Source: Thermohalobaculum sp039513195 (GTDB taxonomy: Bacteria > Pseudomonadota > Alphaproteobacteria > Rhodobacterales > Rhodobacteraceae). From it: a stretch of DNA of 64,000 bases. The notes below the pieces were generated by a model that saw only the letters and a list, made by a program, of their open reading frames with translations, had not been told where the DNA came from and ran no database searches. The position numbers and the translations under genes were made by a program. The stretch is from NCBI GenBank assembly GCA_039513195.1, contig JBCCRM010000004.1, positions 141,153-205,152 on the forward strand. Reading direction: 5' to 3'. Shown here piece by piece: positions 35,260 to 44,174 of this stretch; position 1 is the first letter of the stretch; the number at the start of each line of letters is the position of its first letter.

Positions 35260-36450
35260 TCACAGCTTGGCGAATTCAGTTTCGAGGGCTGCCAGCCCAG
35301 CGATCGTGTCTGCGCGCAGCACAGCATCGACGCGGGGACGAATGGCAGCCAGGTGCCGGGCCACCGCGCCATCGGCCGCAATGGGTACCGGCGTAAGCCA
35401 GACGATGCGCCCGGCCCGGCGCGACAATCGCTCCAAAGCCCCGGCGAGCGCCTCCGGAGGTCCCGAGCAATAGCCGTCTGACAGGATCAAAACGACGCTT
35501 CGACGCGAAAGGGCTCGGGCCCCTTGGCCCTCGACGAAACGCATGATGTTCCCGGCGATGTCGGTACCGCCGCCGAAGCCCTCCGCCATCAGCGACAGAC
35601 GGCCCGCCGCGCGCAGGGTGTCATGATCGGCCAGCGCCGGTGTGATCCGCATCAGGCGGGTGTGAAAGAGCCAGGCATCAGCCGTGTCTTCGGCGCCGAC
35701 CAGCCCTTTGACGAAGGCGAGAAAGACACGCGCCGAATGTGTCATCGAGCCGGAGACGTCACAGAGCACGACAATACGCACCGGACGGTCCGGACGGTGG
35801 CGGCGGCGCAGGCGCACCGGCTCTCCGCCGGTCGCGAGGCTCATGCGCAGGATGCGGCGCAGATCGAGCGCGCTGCCACGCCGCGCGGCCCTACGGCGGC
35901 GGGAGCGGCGGTCACGAAGCGCCCCAGCGAGCCGGCGAGCGGCAGCCTCGGCCGCACGGACCTCCTCCTCCGAGAGCAGGCCGCGGAGATCCTTATGTGC
36001 CAGACGCTCCTTGCGCGTTGCGACAAGCCGGCCGTCAGATGGGGCCCGGTCTTCCCGGCCGTCCGGGTCGGCGCCCGCCGCCCCTCCACCGTCTTCCCCG
36101 TCAATGCCTTGGGTCGCGTCGCCGCGTGGCTGCCAAAGCGTCGGGTTGCTCGACTGCGTGTGGATATGCGGCGCTTCTGCCTGGCGCCGCTGTATCCGTC
36201 CGGCATTCATCCAATAGGCGTCGTAGAGCGTGTCGAACGCCGCCCACCGGTCATGGTCCGGTACCAGAATCACCTTTAGCGCGGCGCGGGCCAGGTCGCG
36301 GTCGGTAGCGTCGACCTGGGAAAGCGCAGCCACGGCATCGGCCGTATCGCCGGGACCGAGGCGAAAACCGTTGAGACGCAAATGGTCGATGAACCCCGCC
36401 ACGCGTTCGGCGGGGCCAGAGGATCGCGTTGGAAATCGCGTTGCGCGCAT
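35260..36450 (-). CDS. coxE: CoxE, von Willebrand factor A domain protein
   Basis: 396 residues with a CoxE-like VWA domain. The metal-ion site DVSGSMTHSARVFLAF is complete, followed by DTADAWLFHTRLMRIT and GGGTDIAGN. The basic region RDRRSRRRRAARRG precedes it. It works with the AAA+ ATPase CoxD in maturing the copper-molybdenum active site of CoxL. It starts three bases after coxD. Confidence 0.9.
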   Translation of the reverse strand: MRATRFPTRSSGPAERVAGFIDHLRLNGFRLGPGDTADAVAALSQVDATDRDLARAALKVILVPDHDRWAAFDTLYDAYWMNAGRIQRRQAEAPHIHTQSSNPTLWQPRGDATQGIDGEDGGGAAGADPDGREDRAPSDGRLVATRKERLAHKDLRGLLSEEEVRAAEAAARRLAGALRDRRSRRRRAARRGSALDLRRILRMSLATGGEPVRLRRRHRPDRPVRIVVLCDVSGSMTHSARVFLAFVKGLVGAEDTADAWLFHTRLMRITPALADHDTLRAAGRLSLMAEGFGGGTDIAGNIMRFVEGQGARALSRRSVVLILSDGYCSGPPEALAGALERLSRRAGRIVWLTPVPIAADGAVARHLAAIRPRVDAVLRADTIAGLAALETEFAKL

Positions 36451-36453
36451 GGC

Positions 36454-37311
36454 CTAGGCGGCCCTGCCGATCAGCCGAGACATCACCTCGGGCGGCACCG
36501 CATCGCGGTCCGCGGCGGTCTTCAGCAAGCAGACCAACGTCGCCTGCACGGTCACGGGATCATCGGCCAAATCGTTCAGCCCCAAGCCACCCAGAGCCGC
36601 CGCCCAGTCGAGCATCTCGGCGACGCCCGGCTTCTTCTCCAGTTCCTCGCGCCGCAGCGCCTGGACCACGCCGACGATCTGCGCAGCGAGACGCGCCGAC
36701 AGACCGGGCGCGCGCCGGCGCAAGATCTCAAGTTCCGTGGCGGTGTCGGGATAGTCGATATAGGCATAGAGGCAGCGCCGCCGGAGCGCATCGGACAGAT
36801 CCCGGGTGCCATTGGCTGTCAGGACGACATGGGGTCTGGCGGTGGCGCGGATCGTGCCCAATTCCGGCACCGTCACCTGATTTTCGGCGAGGATCTCCAA
36901 CAGATACGCCTCAAACTCTTCGTCCGCCCGGTCAACCTCGTCGATCAGAAGGACCGGTGCCCTGGACTGGCTGATGGCCTCCAGCAGCGGGCGTTTCAGA
37001 AGATAGTCCTCGGTAAAGACCTCGCGCTCGGAAGTATGCTCCGTCGCGCGCAGGGCGAGGAGCTGGCGCTGATAATTCCACTCATAGATTGCCTGGGCGG
37101 CGTCCAGACCCTCGTAGCACTGCAGCCGGATCAAGCGCGCATTCTCGATTGCTGCGAGCGCCTTCGCAACCTCCGTCTTGCCGACCCCAGCGGGCCCCTC
37201 CAACAGCAACGGCCGGCCGAGAGCAATCGCAAGATGCAGCGCCATCGCCAATTCGTCTGAGGCCACATAGGCGGCCTCGGCGAGACGAGATCTCAAACCG
37301 TCGAGTGACAT
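36454..37311 (-). CDS. coxD: CoxD, MoxR-type AAA+ ATPase
   Basis: 285 residues from the ATG at 37311 (MSLDGLRSRLAEAAYV). Walker A GPAGVGKTEVAKALA, Walker B PVLLIDEVDRADEEFEAYL, sensor VVLTANGTRDLSDALRRRCL. In Oligotropha CoxD is the chaperone needed for sulfur and copper insertion into the CODH site. It lies between coxL and coxE, the diagnostic order for form I operons. Confidence 0.92.
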   Translation of the reverse strand: MSLDGLRSRLAEAAYVASDELAMALHLAIALGRPLLLEGPAGVGKTEVAKALAAIENARLIRLQCYEGLDAAQAIYEWNYQRQLLALRATEHTSEREVFTEDYLLKRPLLEAISQSRAPVLLIDEVDRADEEFEAYLLEILAENQVTVPELGTIRATARPHVVLTANGTRDLSDALRRRCLYAYIDYPDTATELEILRRRAPGLSARLAAQIVGVVQALRREELEKKPGVAEMLDWAAALGGLGLNDLADDPVTVQATLVCLLKTAADRDAVPPEVMSRLIGRAA

Positions 37312-37368
37312 GGTCGTCCTCGCGACATGGTGGTCAGCGGCCCAGCACAGTCGCCGGGCCAAAAGTGT

Positions 37369-39807
37369 TCACTCTGCCGCGACTGCCTTGCCGTGCAGCC
37401 CGAGGCGTTCGGCCGTTTCCCAGACCCGCCAATGGTCATGCGGCATATGGGTCTGAGTGAGGCCGAAGGGGCGGAACGCATCATGCACCGCGTTCGAGAA
37501 GCAAGGCACCCCACCGACATTGGGGCTCTCTCCAACACCCTTCGCACCAATCGGGTGATGCGGGCTCGGCGTCTCGGTGTGGTCCGTTGTGTAGTGCGGC
37601 GTTTCGACCATGGTTGGCAGGAAGAAATCCATCATCGTGGAAGTCTTGTGGTTGCCCATTTCGTCATAGGCGATCTCCTGCCCCATGGCGATGGCCAAAG
37701 CCTCGGTCAGCCCGCCATGCACCTGCCCCTCGATGATCATCGGGTTGATGCGTGTGCCGCAATCATCCAGCGCGTAGAATTGTCGGATATCGGTGACGCC
37801 CGTATCCACATCGACGTCGACCACGCAGATATAGGCGCCGAACGGGTAGGTCATGTTCGGAGGGTCGTAGTAGCTGACCGCCTCCAGCCCCGGCTCAATG
37901 CCCGGGATTGCCTGGTTGTAGGCTGCGAAGGCGATCTCACCCATGGTCTTGAAGCGGGCCGCGTCGCCCTTAACGACGAAGCGGTCGACGTCGAATTCGA
38001 CATCGTCGTCATGCACTTCGAGCAGATAGGCCGCGATCATCTGAGCCTTCGCCCGGATCTTCCGGCCGGCCATCGCTGTGGCAGCCCCAGCCACCGGGGT
38101 CGAGCGGGAGCCATAGGTCCCCAGGCCGTAGGGTGCCGTATCGGTGTCGCCCTCCTCCACCGTGATATCGTCGGCGGGGATCCCGATCTCGGAAGCGAGG
38201 ATTTGGGCAAAGGTGGTCGCATGGCCCTGTCCCTGGCTGATCGTGCCGAGGCGCGCAATGGCCGACCCGGTCGGGTGAATGCGGATCTCGCAGCTATCGA
38301 ACATGCCGAGGCCGAGGATATCGCAGTTCTTCACTGGTCCCGCGCCGACGATCTCGGTGAAGAAGGTCAGCCCGATGCCCATAAGCTGGCGCGTCTTGCC
38401 GGCGTGAAACTGCTCCAGCCGCTCCGCTTGCTCCGCCCGCAGACCAGCGTAATCGACGGAGGTCAGCGCCTTCTCCCAGGCGGTGTGATAGTCGCCGCTG
38501 TCATACTCCCACCCCAGCGCGGATTGGTAGGGGAACTGCTCCTTGCGGATGAAGTTGATGCGGCGCAGCTCCGCCGCGTCCATGTCCAGCTTGATCGCCA
38601 GCACCTCGATCATGCGCTCGATGAAATAGGCCGCTTCGGTCACGCGGAACGAGCACCGATAGGCGACTCCGCCGGGCGCCTTGTTGGTGTAGATGCCGTC
38701 CACTGCGAGATAGGCGGTGGGGATATCGTAGGATCCGGTACAAATGTTGAAGAAGCCGGCCGGGAACTTGGTCGGGTCGGCACAGGCGTCGAAGGCACCG
38801 TGGTCGGCGGTCACATGGCACCAGAGCCCGGTGATCTTTCCGCCGCGCGTCGCAGAGATGCGGCCCTTCATCCAGTAGTCCCGCGCAAATGCCGTTGAGA
38901 GGAGGTTTTCCTGTCGGCTCTCGATCCACTTCACTGGCTTGCCAGTGACGATCGAGGCGACGATCGAGCAGACATAGCCCGGATAGACCCCCACCTTGTT
39001 GCCAAAGCCTCCTCCGATATCGGGCGAGATCACACGGATATTGTGCTCGGCGATGCCGGAGATCAGCGAGGCGACGGTCCGCACTGCATGGGGTGCCTGG
39101 AATGTGCCATAGAGCGTCAGCTTACCCGTCACCTTGTCCATCGAAGCGACGCAGCCGCATGTCTCTAACGGACAAGGATGGGTGCGGTGATAATAGACCA
39201 TCTCCTCGGCGACGACATCGGCCTCGGCGATCACCGCCTCGGTGCTGTCCTTGTCGCCCTGCTCCCAGGTGAAGATATGGTTGTGGTGACGCCGAGGGCC
39301 GTGGGCGCCCTCGGTCTTTCCCGCGAGGTCCTCGCGCAGGACCGGCGCATCGGGGTTCTCGGCCTCGAACGGATCGATGACGACGGGCAGGTCGTCGTAA
39401 TCAACCTCGACCAGCTCGACAGCGTCCGCCGCCACGTAGCGATCCTCGGCCACGACAAAGGCCACCTCCTGGCCCTGGAACAGGACCTTGCCGTCGGCAA
39501 GAACCATCTGCTTATCGCCGGCCAGGGTCGGCATCCAGTGGAGGCCCAGGGGCGCGAGGTCCTCCGCCGTTAGGACCGCGACGACGCCGGGCAGGGCCAG
39601 GGCCGCCGACTTATCGACAGAGACCACCCGGGCATGGGCATAGGGCGAGCGCACGAATTGGCCAAAAAGCTGACCCTCGAGGCGAATGTCGTCGACATAG
39701 TTGCCCTTGCCTTGTGTGAACCGCACATCCTCGACGCGCTTGCGGGAGGAACCGAGGCCCTTCAGCTTTGCCGCGCGCTCCTCTGGGGTTAGGGTCTGAT
39801 CGTTCAT
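37369..39807 (-). CDS. coxL: Form I aerobic CO dehydrogenase large subunit
   Basis: Oxidises CO to CO2 at a Cu-S-Mo site. 812 residues from the ATG at 39807, which overlaps the coxS stop by four bases; the longer reading to 40161 is in the wrong frame over coxS. The active-site loop AYRCSFR is present with Cys385, close to Cys388 of Oligotropha. This motif separates true (form I) CO dehydrogenases from form II enzymes with AYRGAGR. Molybdopterin cytosine dinucleotide regions are visible (DIGGGFGNKVGVYPGY, GQGHATTFAQILASEIGIP, GAKGVGESPNVGG). Electrons pass to CoxS and then CoxM. Confidence 0.94.
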   Translation of the reverse strand: MNDQTLTPEERAAKLKGLGSSRKRVEDVRFTQGKGNYVDDIRLEGQLFGQFVRSPYAHARVVSVDKSAALALPGVVAVLTAEDLAPLGLHWMPTLAGDKQMVLADGKVLFQGQEVAFVVAEDRYVAADAVELVEVDYDDLPVVIDPFEAENPDAPVLREDLAGKTEGAHGPRRHHNHIFTWEQGDKDSTEAVIAEADVVAEEMVYYHRTHPCPLETCGCVASMDKVTGKLTLYGTFQAPHAVRTVASLISGIAEHNIRVISPDIGGGFGNKVGVYPGYVCSIVASIVTGKPVKWIESRQENLLSTAFARDYWMKGRISATRGGKITGLWCHVTADHGAFDACADPTKFPAGFFNICTGSYDIPTAYLAVDGIYTNKAPGGVAYRCSFRVTEAAYFIERMIEVLAIKLDMDAAELRRINFIRKEQFPYQSALGWEYDSGDYHTAWEKALTSVDYAGLRAEQAERLEQFHAGKTRQLMGIGLTFFTEIVGAGPVKNCDILGLGMFDSCEIRIHPTGSAIARLGTISQGQGHATTFAQILASEIGIPADDITVEEGDTDTAPYGLGTYGSRSTPVAGAATAMAGRKIRAKAQMIAAYLLEVHDDDVEFDVDRFVVKGDAARFKTMGEIAFAAYNQAIPGIEPGLEAVSYYDPPNMTYPFGAYICVVDVDVDTGVTDIRQFYALDDCGTRINPMIIEGQVHGGLTEALAIAMGQEIAYDEMGNHKTSTMMDFFLPTMVETPHYTTDHTETPSPHHPIGAKGVGESPNVGGVPCFSNAVHDAFRPFGLTQTHMPHDHWRVWETAERLGLHGKAVAAE

Positions 39808-40298
39808 TCTGCTGCCTCCCGCTGGGCGGCAATGACGTCGGACGCGGCCAGGATCGCCTTCACGATGTTCTGGTATCCGGTGCAGCGGCAGAGATTGCCA
39901 GCCATGCCGAAGCGAACCTCGTCCTCGCTGGGCGTCGGGTTCTCCTGAAGCAGGCGATGGGCACGCATGATCATGCCTGGCGTACAGTAGCCGCATTGCA
40001 GGCCGTGATGCTCGCGGAACATCTCCTGCAAGGTCCCCAGCGATCCATCGGGGTTTGTCATGCCCTCGACCGTTGTCATCTCCGCACCGTGGGCCTGAGC
40101 GACGAAGACCGTGCAGGATTTCACCGACTTGCCGTTCATGTCGATGGTGCAGGCGCCGCAATGGCTCGACTCACAGCCGATATGAGCACCCTTAAGCCCG
40201 ACATTCTCGCGCAGGAAATGCGCCAGCAGGGTGCGTGGCTCCGCAAGCCCCTCCACGGACTTTCCGTTCACTGTCATCTTTACGTGCATCTTGGCCAT
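39804..40298 (-). CDS. coxS: CO dehydrogenase small iron-sulfur subunit
   Basis: 164 residues with two [2Fe-2S] centres: plant-type CESSHCGACTIDMNGKSVKSC in the first half and the CGYCTPGMIM plus CRCTGYQN pair in the second. It carries electrons from CoxL to the flavin of CoxM. It lies 11 bases after coxM. Confidence 0.95.
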   Translation of the reverse strand: MAKMHVKMTVNGKSVEGLAEPRTLLAHFLRENVGLKGAHIGCESSHCGACTIDMNGKSVKSCTVFVAQAHGAEMTTVEGMTNPDGSLGTLQEMFREHHGLQCGYCTPGMIMRAHRLLQENPTPSEDEVRFGMAGNLCRCTGYQNIVKAILAASDVIAAQREAAE

Positions 40299-40309
40299 GT
40301 TCTCGATCC

Positions 40310-41155
40310 TTAGGCAGCAGCTGGCGTCATGCGGGCTTGAGCGCGATCGATCGCGCGGTGCAGGATCACGCCTGCGACGGAACGTTTAAAGGCAACGGGG
40401 CCGCGCATATCGGCCCCCGGATCGATAACGGCGAGTGCGGCGTCGACGGCGTCGTCCACACGACCGGCGGCGAGCGCTGCGCCGGCTTCTTCAGCCCATA
40501 CGGGGCCGTCGCCGAGATTCGTCATGGCGATCGACGCTGCCCCCGCCGATAGGGTGACGGCCGCGGCCGCGGTCGCGTAGTCGCCAATCTTGCGTTTCTG
40601 CTTTTCGTAGGCATAGCCGGCGCCCGCCGGAAGCAGAGGGATCGTAATCCTGGTCAGGATCTCGGAATCCGCCCGCTCGGTGTCGAAGGCGCCATGGTAA
40701 AATGCGCGTGCCTTGATATTCCGCGCCCCGTCCCTGCCCTCGACGGTAAAGGTAGCGTCCAGACACTGCATCAGCCCCGGCATGTCGTTGCCGGGATCGC
40801 CATTTGCCAGGTTGCCGCCAATCGTGCCCATGTAGCGCACCTGAGGATCTGCAATCTGCAAGGCAGCCTCACGCATAATCGGCAATGCCGCCGCAAGCTT
40901 CTTGTGCGTTATCAGCTGGTCCTGAGTAACCATTGCGCCGATGCTGACCTTGCGCGCGCCGATCTCGACGGCCGCTAGCTCGGCGATGTCCTGCAGATCG
41001 ACCAGATGGTCGACTGCCGCCATGCGCAGCTTCATCATCGGAATGAGGCTATGCCCTCCTGCAAGAACACGCGCCTCATCGCCCAGTTCATGGAGCAAGC
41101 TGAGCGCCTCGCCCATGGCAGAGGGGCGATGGTATTCGAACGAACCGGGTATCAT
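40310..41155 (-). CDS. coxM: CO dehydrogenase medium FAD subunit
   Basis: 281 residues from the ATG at 41155 (MIPGSFEYHRPSAMGEALSL). FAD-binding motifs AGGHSLIPMMKLR and TIGGNLANGDPGND are both present, as in all CoxM proteins. It is the first gene of the cox operon. The in-frame start at 41221 adds a poorly conserved lead and was not used. Confidence 0.93.
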   Translation of the reverse strand: MIPGSFEYHRPSAMGEALSLLHELGDEARVLAGGHSLIPMMKLRMAAVDHLVDLQDIAELAAVEIGARKVSIGAMVTQDQLITHKKLAAALPIMREAALQIADPQVRYMGTIGGNLANGDPGNDMPGLMQCLDATFTVEGRDGARNIKARAFYHGAFDTERADSEILTRITIPLLPAGAGYAYEKQKRKIGDYATAAAAVTLSAGAASIAMTNLGDGPVWAEEAGAALAAGRVDDAVDAALAVIDPGADMRGPVAFKRSVAGVILHRAIDRAQARMTPAAA

Positions 41156-41485
41156 CCGGCAGCCTCCCTTGTCATTTTTCTCGGCGCCGTTGGAAATTGA
41201 AGTGATTTTGTGCGGCGGCAATGAGATTGTCGAAACCGTTGACCAAGCGCAATTTAGTTACTTGTCAAGCGGTCAATCCGACAGGAAAGGCATTCCAGCC
41301 TGTCATCTGCGGGCCGGTCCGCGCCATTCTTGCGAAAAGTTGTGCCGGGTCGAAACGCAATTCGCGAGGATTGCATTGCGCCGGCGTGCCCACTCCGCCA
41401 GCGGATCCGCGATGACGCCTATCGAGCGTGGTCAATGACCGTAGCCGCAGCTGTGTCTCACCACAGCCTGCCCGTGCGGTGTGGC
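41156..41485. promoter_or_regulatory. cox promoter region and mttB downstream region
   Basis: 330 bases between mttB and coxM, both on the minus strand. A partial direct repeat, TTGACCAAGCG at 41239-41249 and TTGTCAAGCG at 41262-41271, may be a regulator site for cox. A hairpin without a U tract, GCTGTG-TCTCAC-CACAGC, is at 41450-41467, 18 bases past the mttB stop. Neither the GntR-type palindrome nor a CoxC/CoxH gene is present. Confidence 0.4.
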
Positions 41486-43033
41486 TCAGTGCTCCTGGTT
41501 CAGCTCGTCGACGGCTGGAATTTCGCGTTCCCGGCGGGCGATGTAGTCCCGCAGAGCCTCGTCCGTCGCCGGGTCGAGGCTGGGCTCCTCATACTCGGCC
41601 AGCATCGCTTTGGCCTTGTTCAGAGCTCTTGCCGTGGTGTCCAGAGCACCCTCGGCCTGCCACTGCTCGATGGCATTGTTGTCGAAGAGCTTCGGCATGA
41701 AGAAGGCATGTTGGAACTTCTCCAGCGTGTGCGGATGGCCGAGATAATGCCCACCGGGCCCCACATCTCGCACTGCGGACAGCGCTTCTTCGAAATCATC
41801 CCAATGGAGACCCTGCGCCATCCGATACCCCATCGCACATTGCTCGGCATCGACGACGAACTTTGCGACCGAACAATGCATGCCGCCCTCGTTCCATCCG
41901 GCTGAATGCCAAATGTAGTTCGCCCCCGCCATCATGACTGCCATCAGGGTCGTCGCGCTTTCATAGCCAGCCTGAGCATCCAGGGTTTTCGCCCCACCCA
42001 GCGTGTTCGAAGTACGCCAAGGCACCCCGTAGTGGCGTGCCATTTGCCCGATCGCAAAGTTCATCAGGCTGATCTCAGGCGTGCCGGCCATCGGCGCACC
42101 GGAAGCCATCGAGACAGTCGACAGATAATGGCCGTAGATCGCGGGGCAGCCTTTGCGCACCACTTGCGTGTAGGCGAGGGCAGACAACGCCTCCGCGTTA
42201 AGCTGCGCCACGGTCGCAGCGGTCGAGGCGGGCGTATTGGCACCGCCGAGCACGAAGGGCGAGCACAAGACCGGCTGGTTGCGCCGATTGAAGGCACGCA
42301 TCGCCGACAGCATCGTCTCGTCCCAGACGAGCGGCGAGTTGCCGTTGCAATTTCCAACGACGACGCTCTGCTCCTCCATCTCATCGGCACCAAAGACAAT
42401 GGCACACATGTCGAGGACATCCTCGGCATTCCTGCCGGAGGTCGTCATCCCCATGAATGTTTTATCGCTGTGCTTCATCGACGAGTACGTGATCCGCAAA
42501 TGTCGATGGCTCACAGGATGGTCCATCGGCTCGACGATGTGATGGGCGCTCGAATGCAGAGCGGGCGACATGTGTGCGAGCTTGTGGAACATCGCGAGGT
42601 CGTCCAGCGTCGGCCCACGGCGGACGTCTTCGAGGTCGCGGAGATAGGGCGCGCCGGTCATCGGCACGAAGATGGACCGCGGCCCGCCGAGCGGCACCGA
42701 CTTTGCCGGGTTGCGCGCAGTCAGCGTGATTTCAGACGGCAGCGAGGCGATCAATTCCCTCACCAAGGCTCGCTCAAGATGGACCCGCTCGCCACGGATA
42801 TCGGCACCGGCCCGCCGCCAATCATCCAGCGCCACGGGGTCGCGGAACACGACCCCCACCTCCTCCAGAATGGTCAAGGAAGCATCGTCGATACGGTGAA
42901 CCTGCTCGGCACTCAGGGGCTCGACTAAAGGCAATCCGCGCTTAAGCCCCGGCAACATGGTATGATCGGGTGCTTGACGCCGCGCGCGCCGCTGATCCCG
43001 CCCACTGCGCCGTGCTGCCGTTTGCGCTGCCAT
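41486..43033 (-). CDS. MttB-family (non-pyrrolysine) trimethylamine methyltransferase-like protein
   Basis: 515 residues from the ATG at 43033, with AGGAGG seven bases upstream; the GTG at 43057 lies in the operator. The family transfers a methyl group from a quaternary or tertiary amine to a corrinoid protein. The frame has no in-frame amber codon, so it is a pyrrolysine-free relative, the group that includes glycine-betaine, proline-betaine and carnitine methyltransferases. Visible blocks are SIFVPMTGAPYLRDLEDVRR, MGMTTSGRNAEDVLDM, GHYLGHPHTLEKF and the C-terminal DEALRDYIARREREIP. No corrinoid partner gene is in the window. It shares its operator with the DapA-fold operon. Confidence 0.88.
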   Translation of the reverse strand: MAAQTAARRSGRDQRRARRQAPDHTMLPGLKRGLPLVEPLSAEQVHRIDDASLTILEEVGVVFRDPVALDDWRRAGADIRGERVHLERALVRELIASLPSEITLTARNPAKSVPLGGPRSIFVPMTGAPYLRDLEDVRRGPTLDDLAMFHKLAHMSPALHSSAHHIVEPMDHPVSHRHLRITYSSMKHSDKTFMGMTTSGRNAEDVLDMCAIVFGADEMEEQSVVVGNCNGNSPLVWDETMLSAMRAFNRRNQPVLCSPFVLGGANTPASTAATVAQLNAEALSALAYTQVVRKGCPAIYGHYLSTVSMASGAPMAGTPEISLMNFAIGQMARHYGVPWRTSNTLGGAKTLDAQAGYESATTLMAVMMAGANYIWHSAGWNEGGMHCSVAKFVVDAEQCAMGYRMAQGLHWDDFEEALSAVRDVGPGGHYLGHPHTLEKFQHAFFMPKLFDNNAIEQWQAEGALDTTARALNKAKAMLAEYEEPSLDPATDEALRDYIARREREIPAVDELNQEH

Positions 43034-43050
43034 GCTCACCCCTCCTGAAT

Positions 43051-43069
43051 TGTGCACAACTCGTATACA
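43051..43069. promoter_or_regulatory. Tandem-palindrome operator B, upstream of mttB-like gene
   Basis: TGTGCACA, 3 bases, CGTATACA, 18 bases before the ATG at 43033. Sixteen defined positions match operator A (30323-30341) with a single T/C difference and identical spacing. Confidence 0.75.
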
Positions 43070-43563
43070 ATACGGACGAGCGGGACGCTAGAGCGCTTTC
43101 CGACCCGATTGCATCGGTTATCACGCTCTAAAGTATTGTTCGGGTGCGTTTTCACGATGCCAAGCTGAGTCAGATTAGCTGGAAAACGCCCTCGGTGTGT
43201 CGATATCGATTGCCGCTATCAAGAAGGGTGCCGCTTGGCAGAGGCTTGCCACCGGCCCCGCGTCGAGCTTGGTGGTGTTCTGTTGCTGCTTCTGATCCTG
43301 CGGGAGACCCCTCAGCCTTCGCAGCGCCCTTGTTCCGCGGTGCGGGGATCAGGGGATGGAAAGCAAGACTGCCGGCATCGGGGTGGATCTCGGAAGAGCT
43401 GGACTTGTCCCGGGCAAGTTTCGGGGCTTTGACAGCATGCTATGCGATCAAGAAAGACACTGCGGCTCAGCGACAAAGTGTGGAAAATCTGCAGTAGCGC
43501 AGATGGTTGAGGCTGCATGATGCCCAGCCTATCTCGGCCGTTATGACGGCGAGGAGCGGTTAG
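43070..43563. other. Gap between mttB promoter and the DCC gene
   Basis: About 490 bases. It holds dispersed repeat copy 2 (43088-43188). The rest has open frames on both strands (for example plus strand 43144-43497) but with composition unlike the neighbours and no family signal, so no gene is called. Confidence 0.45.
43088..43188 (+). repeat. Dispersed intergenic repeat, copy 2
   Basis: Partner of 2913-3013. It begins with the palindromic part (core TTCCGACCCGATTGCATCGG, flanked by AGAGCG and CGCTCT) and goes on to a second inverted pair, GCGTTTTC with GGAAAACGC. The two-palindrome form recalls RIME-type elements of Rhizobiales and relatives. Confidence 0.75.
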
Positions 43564-44025
43564 ATGGACGACGCGCCAATCATTGTCTTCGACACCGACT
43601 GCGTCCTGTGCAGCGGCTTGGTGGCGTTTATCTTGGAACGGGAACGGGACGACCAGTTAAGGTTTGTCGGGGCGTGGTCGGATGATGGGAAGCGCCTTGC
43701 CGAAAGCCATGGGTTTACACAAGCCTACCTCGACGAGACGTTCCTGGTGATCCAGGACGGTCGCGCCTTCACCCGGTCGGACGCTGCGCTCCGGATCGCG
43801 CGCCATTTATGCGCGCCTTGGTCATGGCTACGGGTTCTCCGGATCGTCCCTCGCAGCCTCCGGAATTGGGTCTATGGCGCAGTGGCGAAGCGCCGCTATG
43901 CGTGGTTCGGCAGGCGAGAGAACTGTGTGGTCGTACCGGCTGCCTCCCGCCACCGCTTTATGGGGATCGAGCGATCAAACCCAATATCCACAGAAGCGGC
44001 GGGGACGAGCCGCAGCGCAAAATGA
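43564..44025 (+). CDS. DCC-family (DUF393) thiol-disulfide oxidoreductase-like protein
   Basis: 153 residues. The family signature DTDCVLCSG is at residues 10-18, with Asp12, Cys13 and Cys16. The central helices ALRIARHLCAPWSWLRVLRIVP and the NWVYGAVAKRRYAWFGRRENC end are typical. Members are thioredoxin-fold-like proteins of unknown substrate. It stands alone ahead of the convergent nqr operon. Confidence 0.9.
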   Translation: MDDAPIIVFDTDCVLCSGLVAFILERERDDQLRFVGAWSDDGKRLAESHGFTQAYLDETFLVIQDGRAFTRSDAALRIARHLCAPWSWLRVLRIVPRSLRNWVYGAVAKRRYAWFGRRENCVVVPAASRHRFMGIERSNPISTEAAGTSRSAK

Positions 44026-44174
44026 GAGGCTTTGGCTCGGCTACCGCTCGTGCCAACACCCTCTAGCGGGCTGACAAGGGGTGCCTCCCCGAGTAAAGGC
44101 CGCAGTCGCGCATCTCTCGTGCCTGGGCTTCGGTCGGCTCGGAAGTTATTTCGAACTCACCGATACTCGCAGCG

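Noticed and set aside
34543..35481. 312-codon open frame on the plus strand
   Set aside because: Antisense to coxF and coxE; no family signal.
37327..38898. 523-codon open frame on the plus strand
   Set aside because: Mirror frame of coxL, which carries the diagnostic CODH motifs.
34444..41155. Reading the molybdenum hydroxylase as a ring-hydroxylating (form II, nicotinate- or quinoline-type) enzyme of the catabolic locus
   Set aside because: The AYRCSFR loop and the M-S-L-D-E-F order identify a form I CO dehydrogenase.
41486..43057. Longer mttB start at GTG 43057
   Set aside because: The extra codons overlap operator B and the AGGAGG site that serves ATG 43033.
43144..43497. 117-codon open frame after repeat copy 2
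   Set aside because: Starts inside the repeat, has no recognisable family, and alternatives on both strands are equally long.
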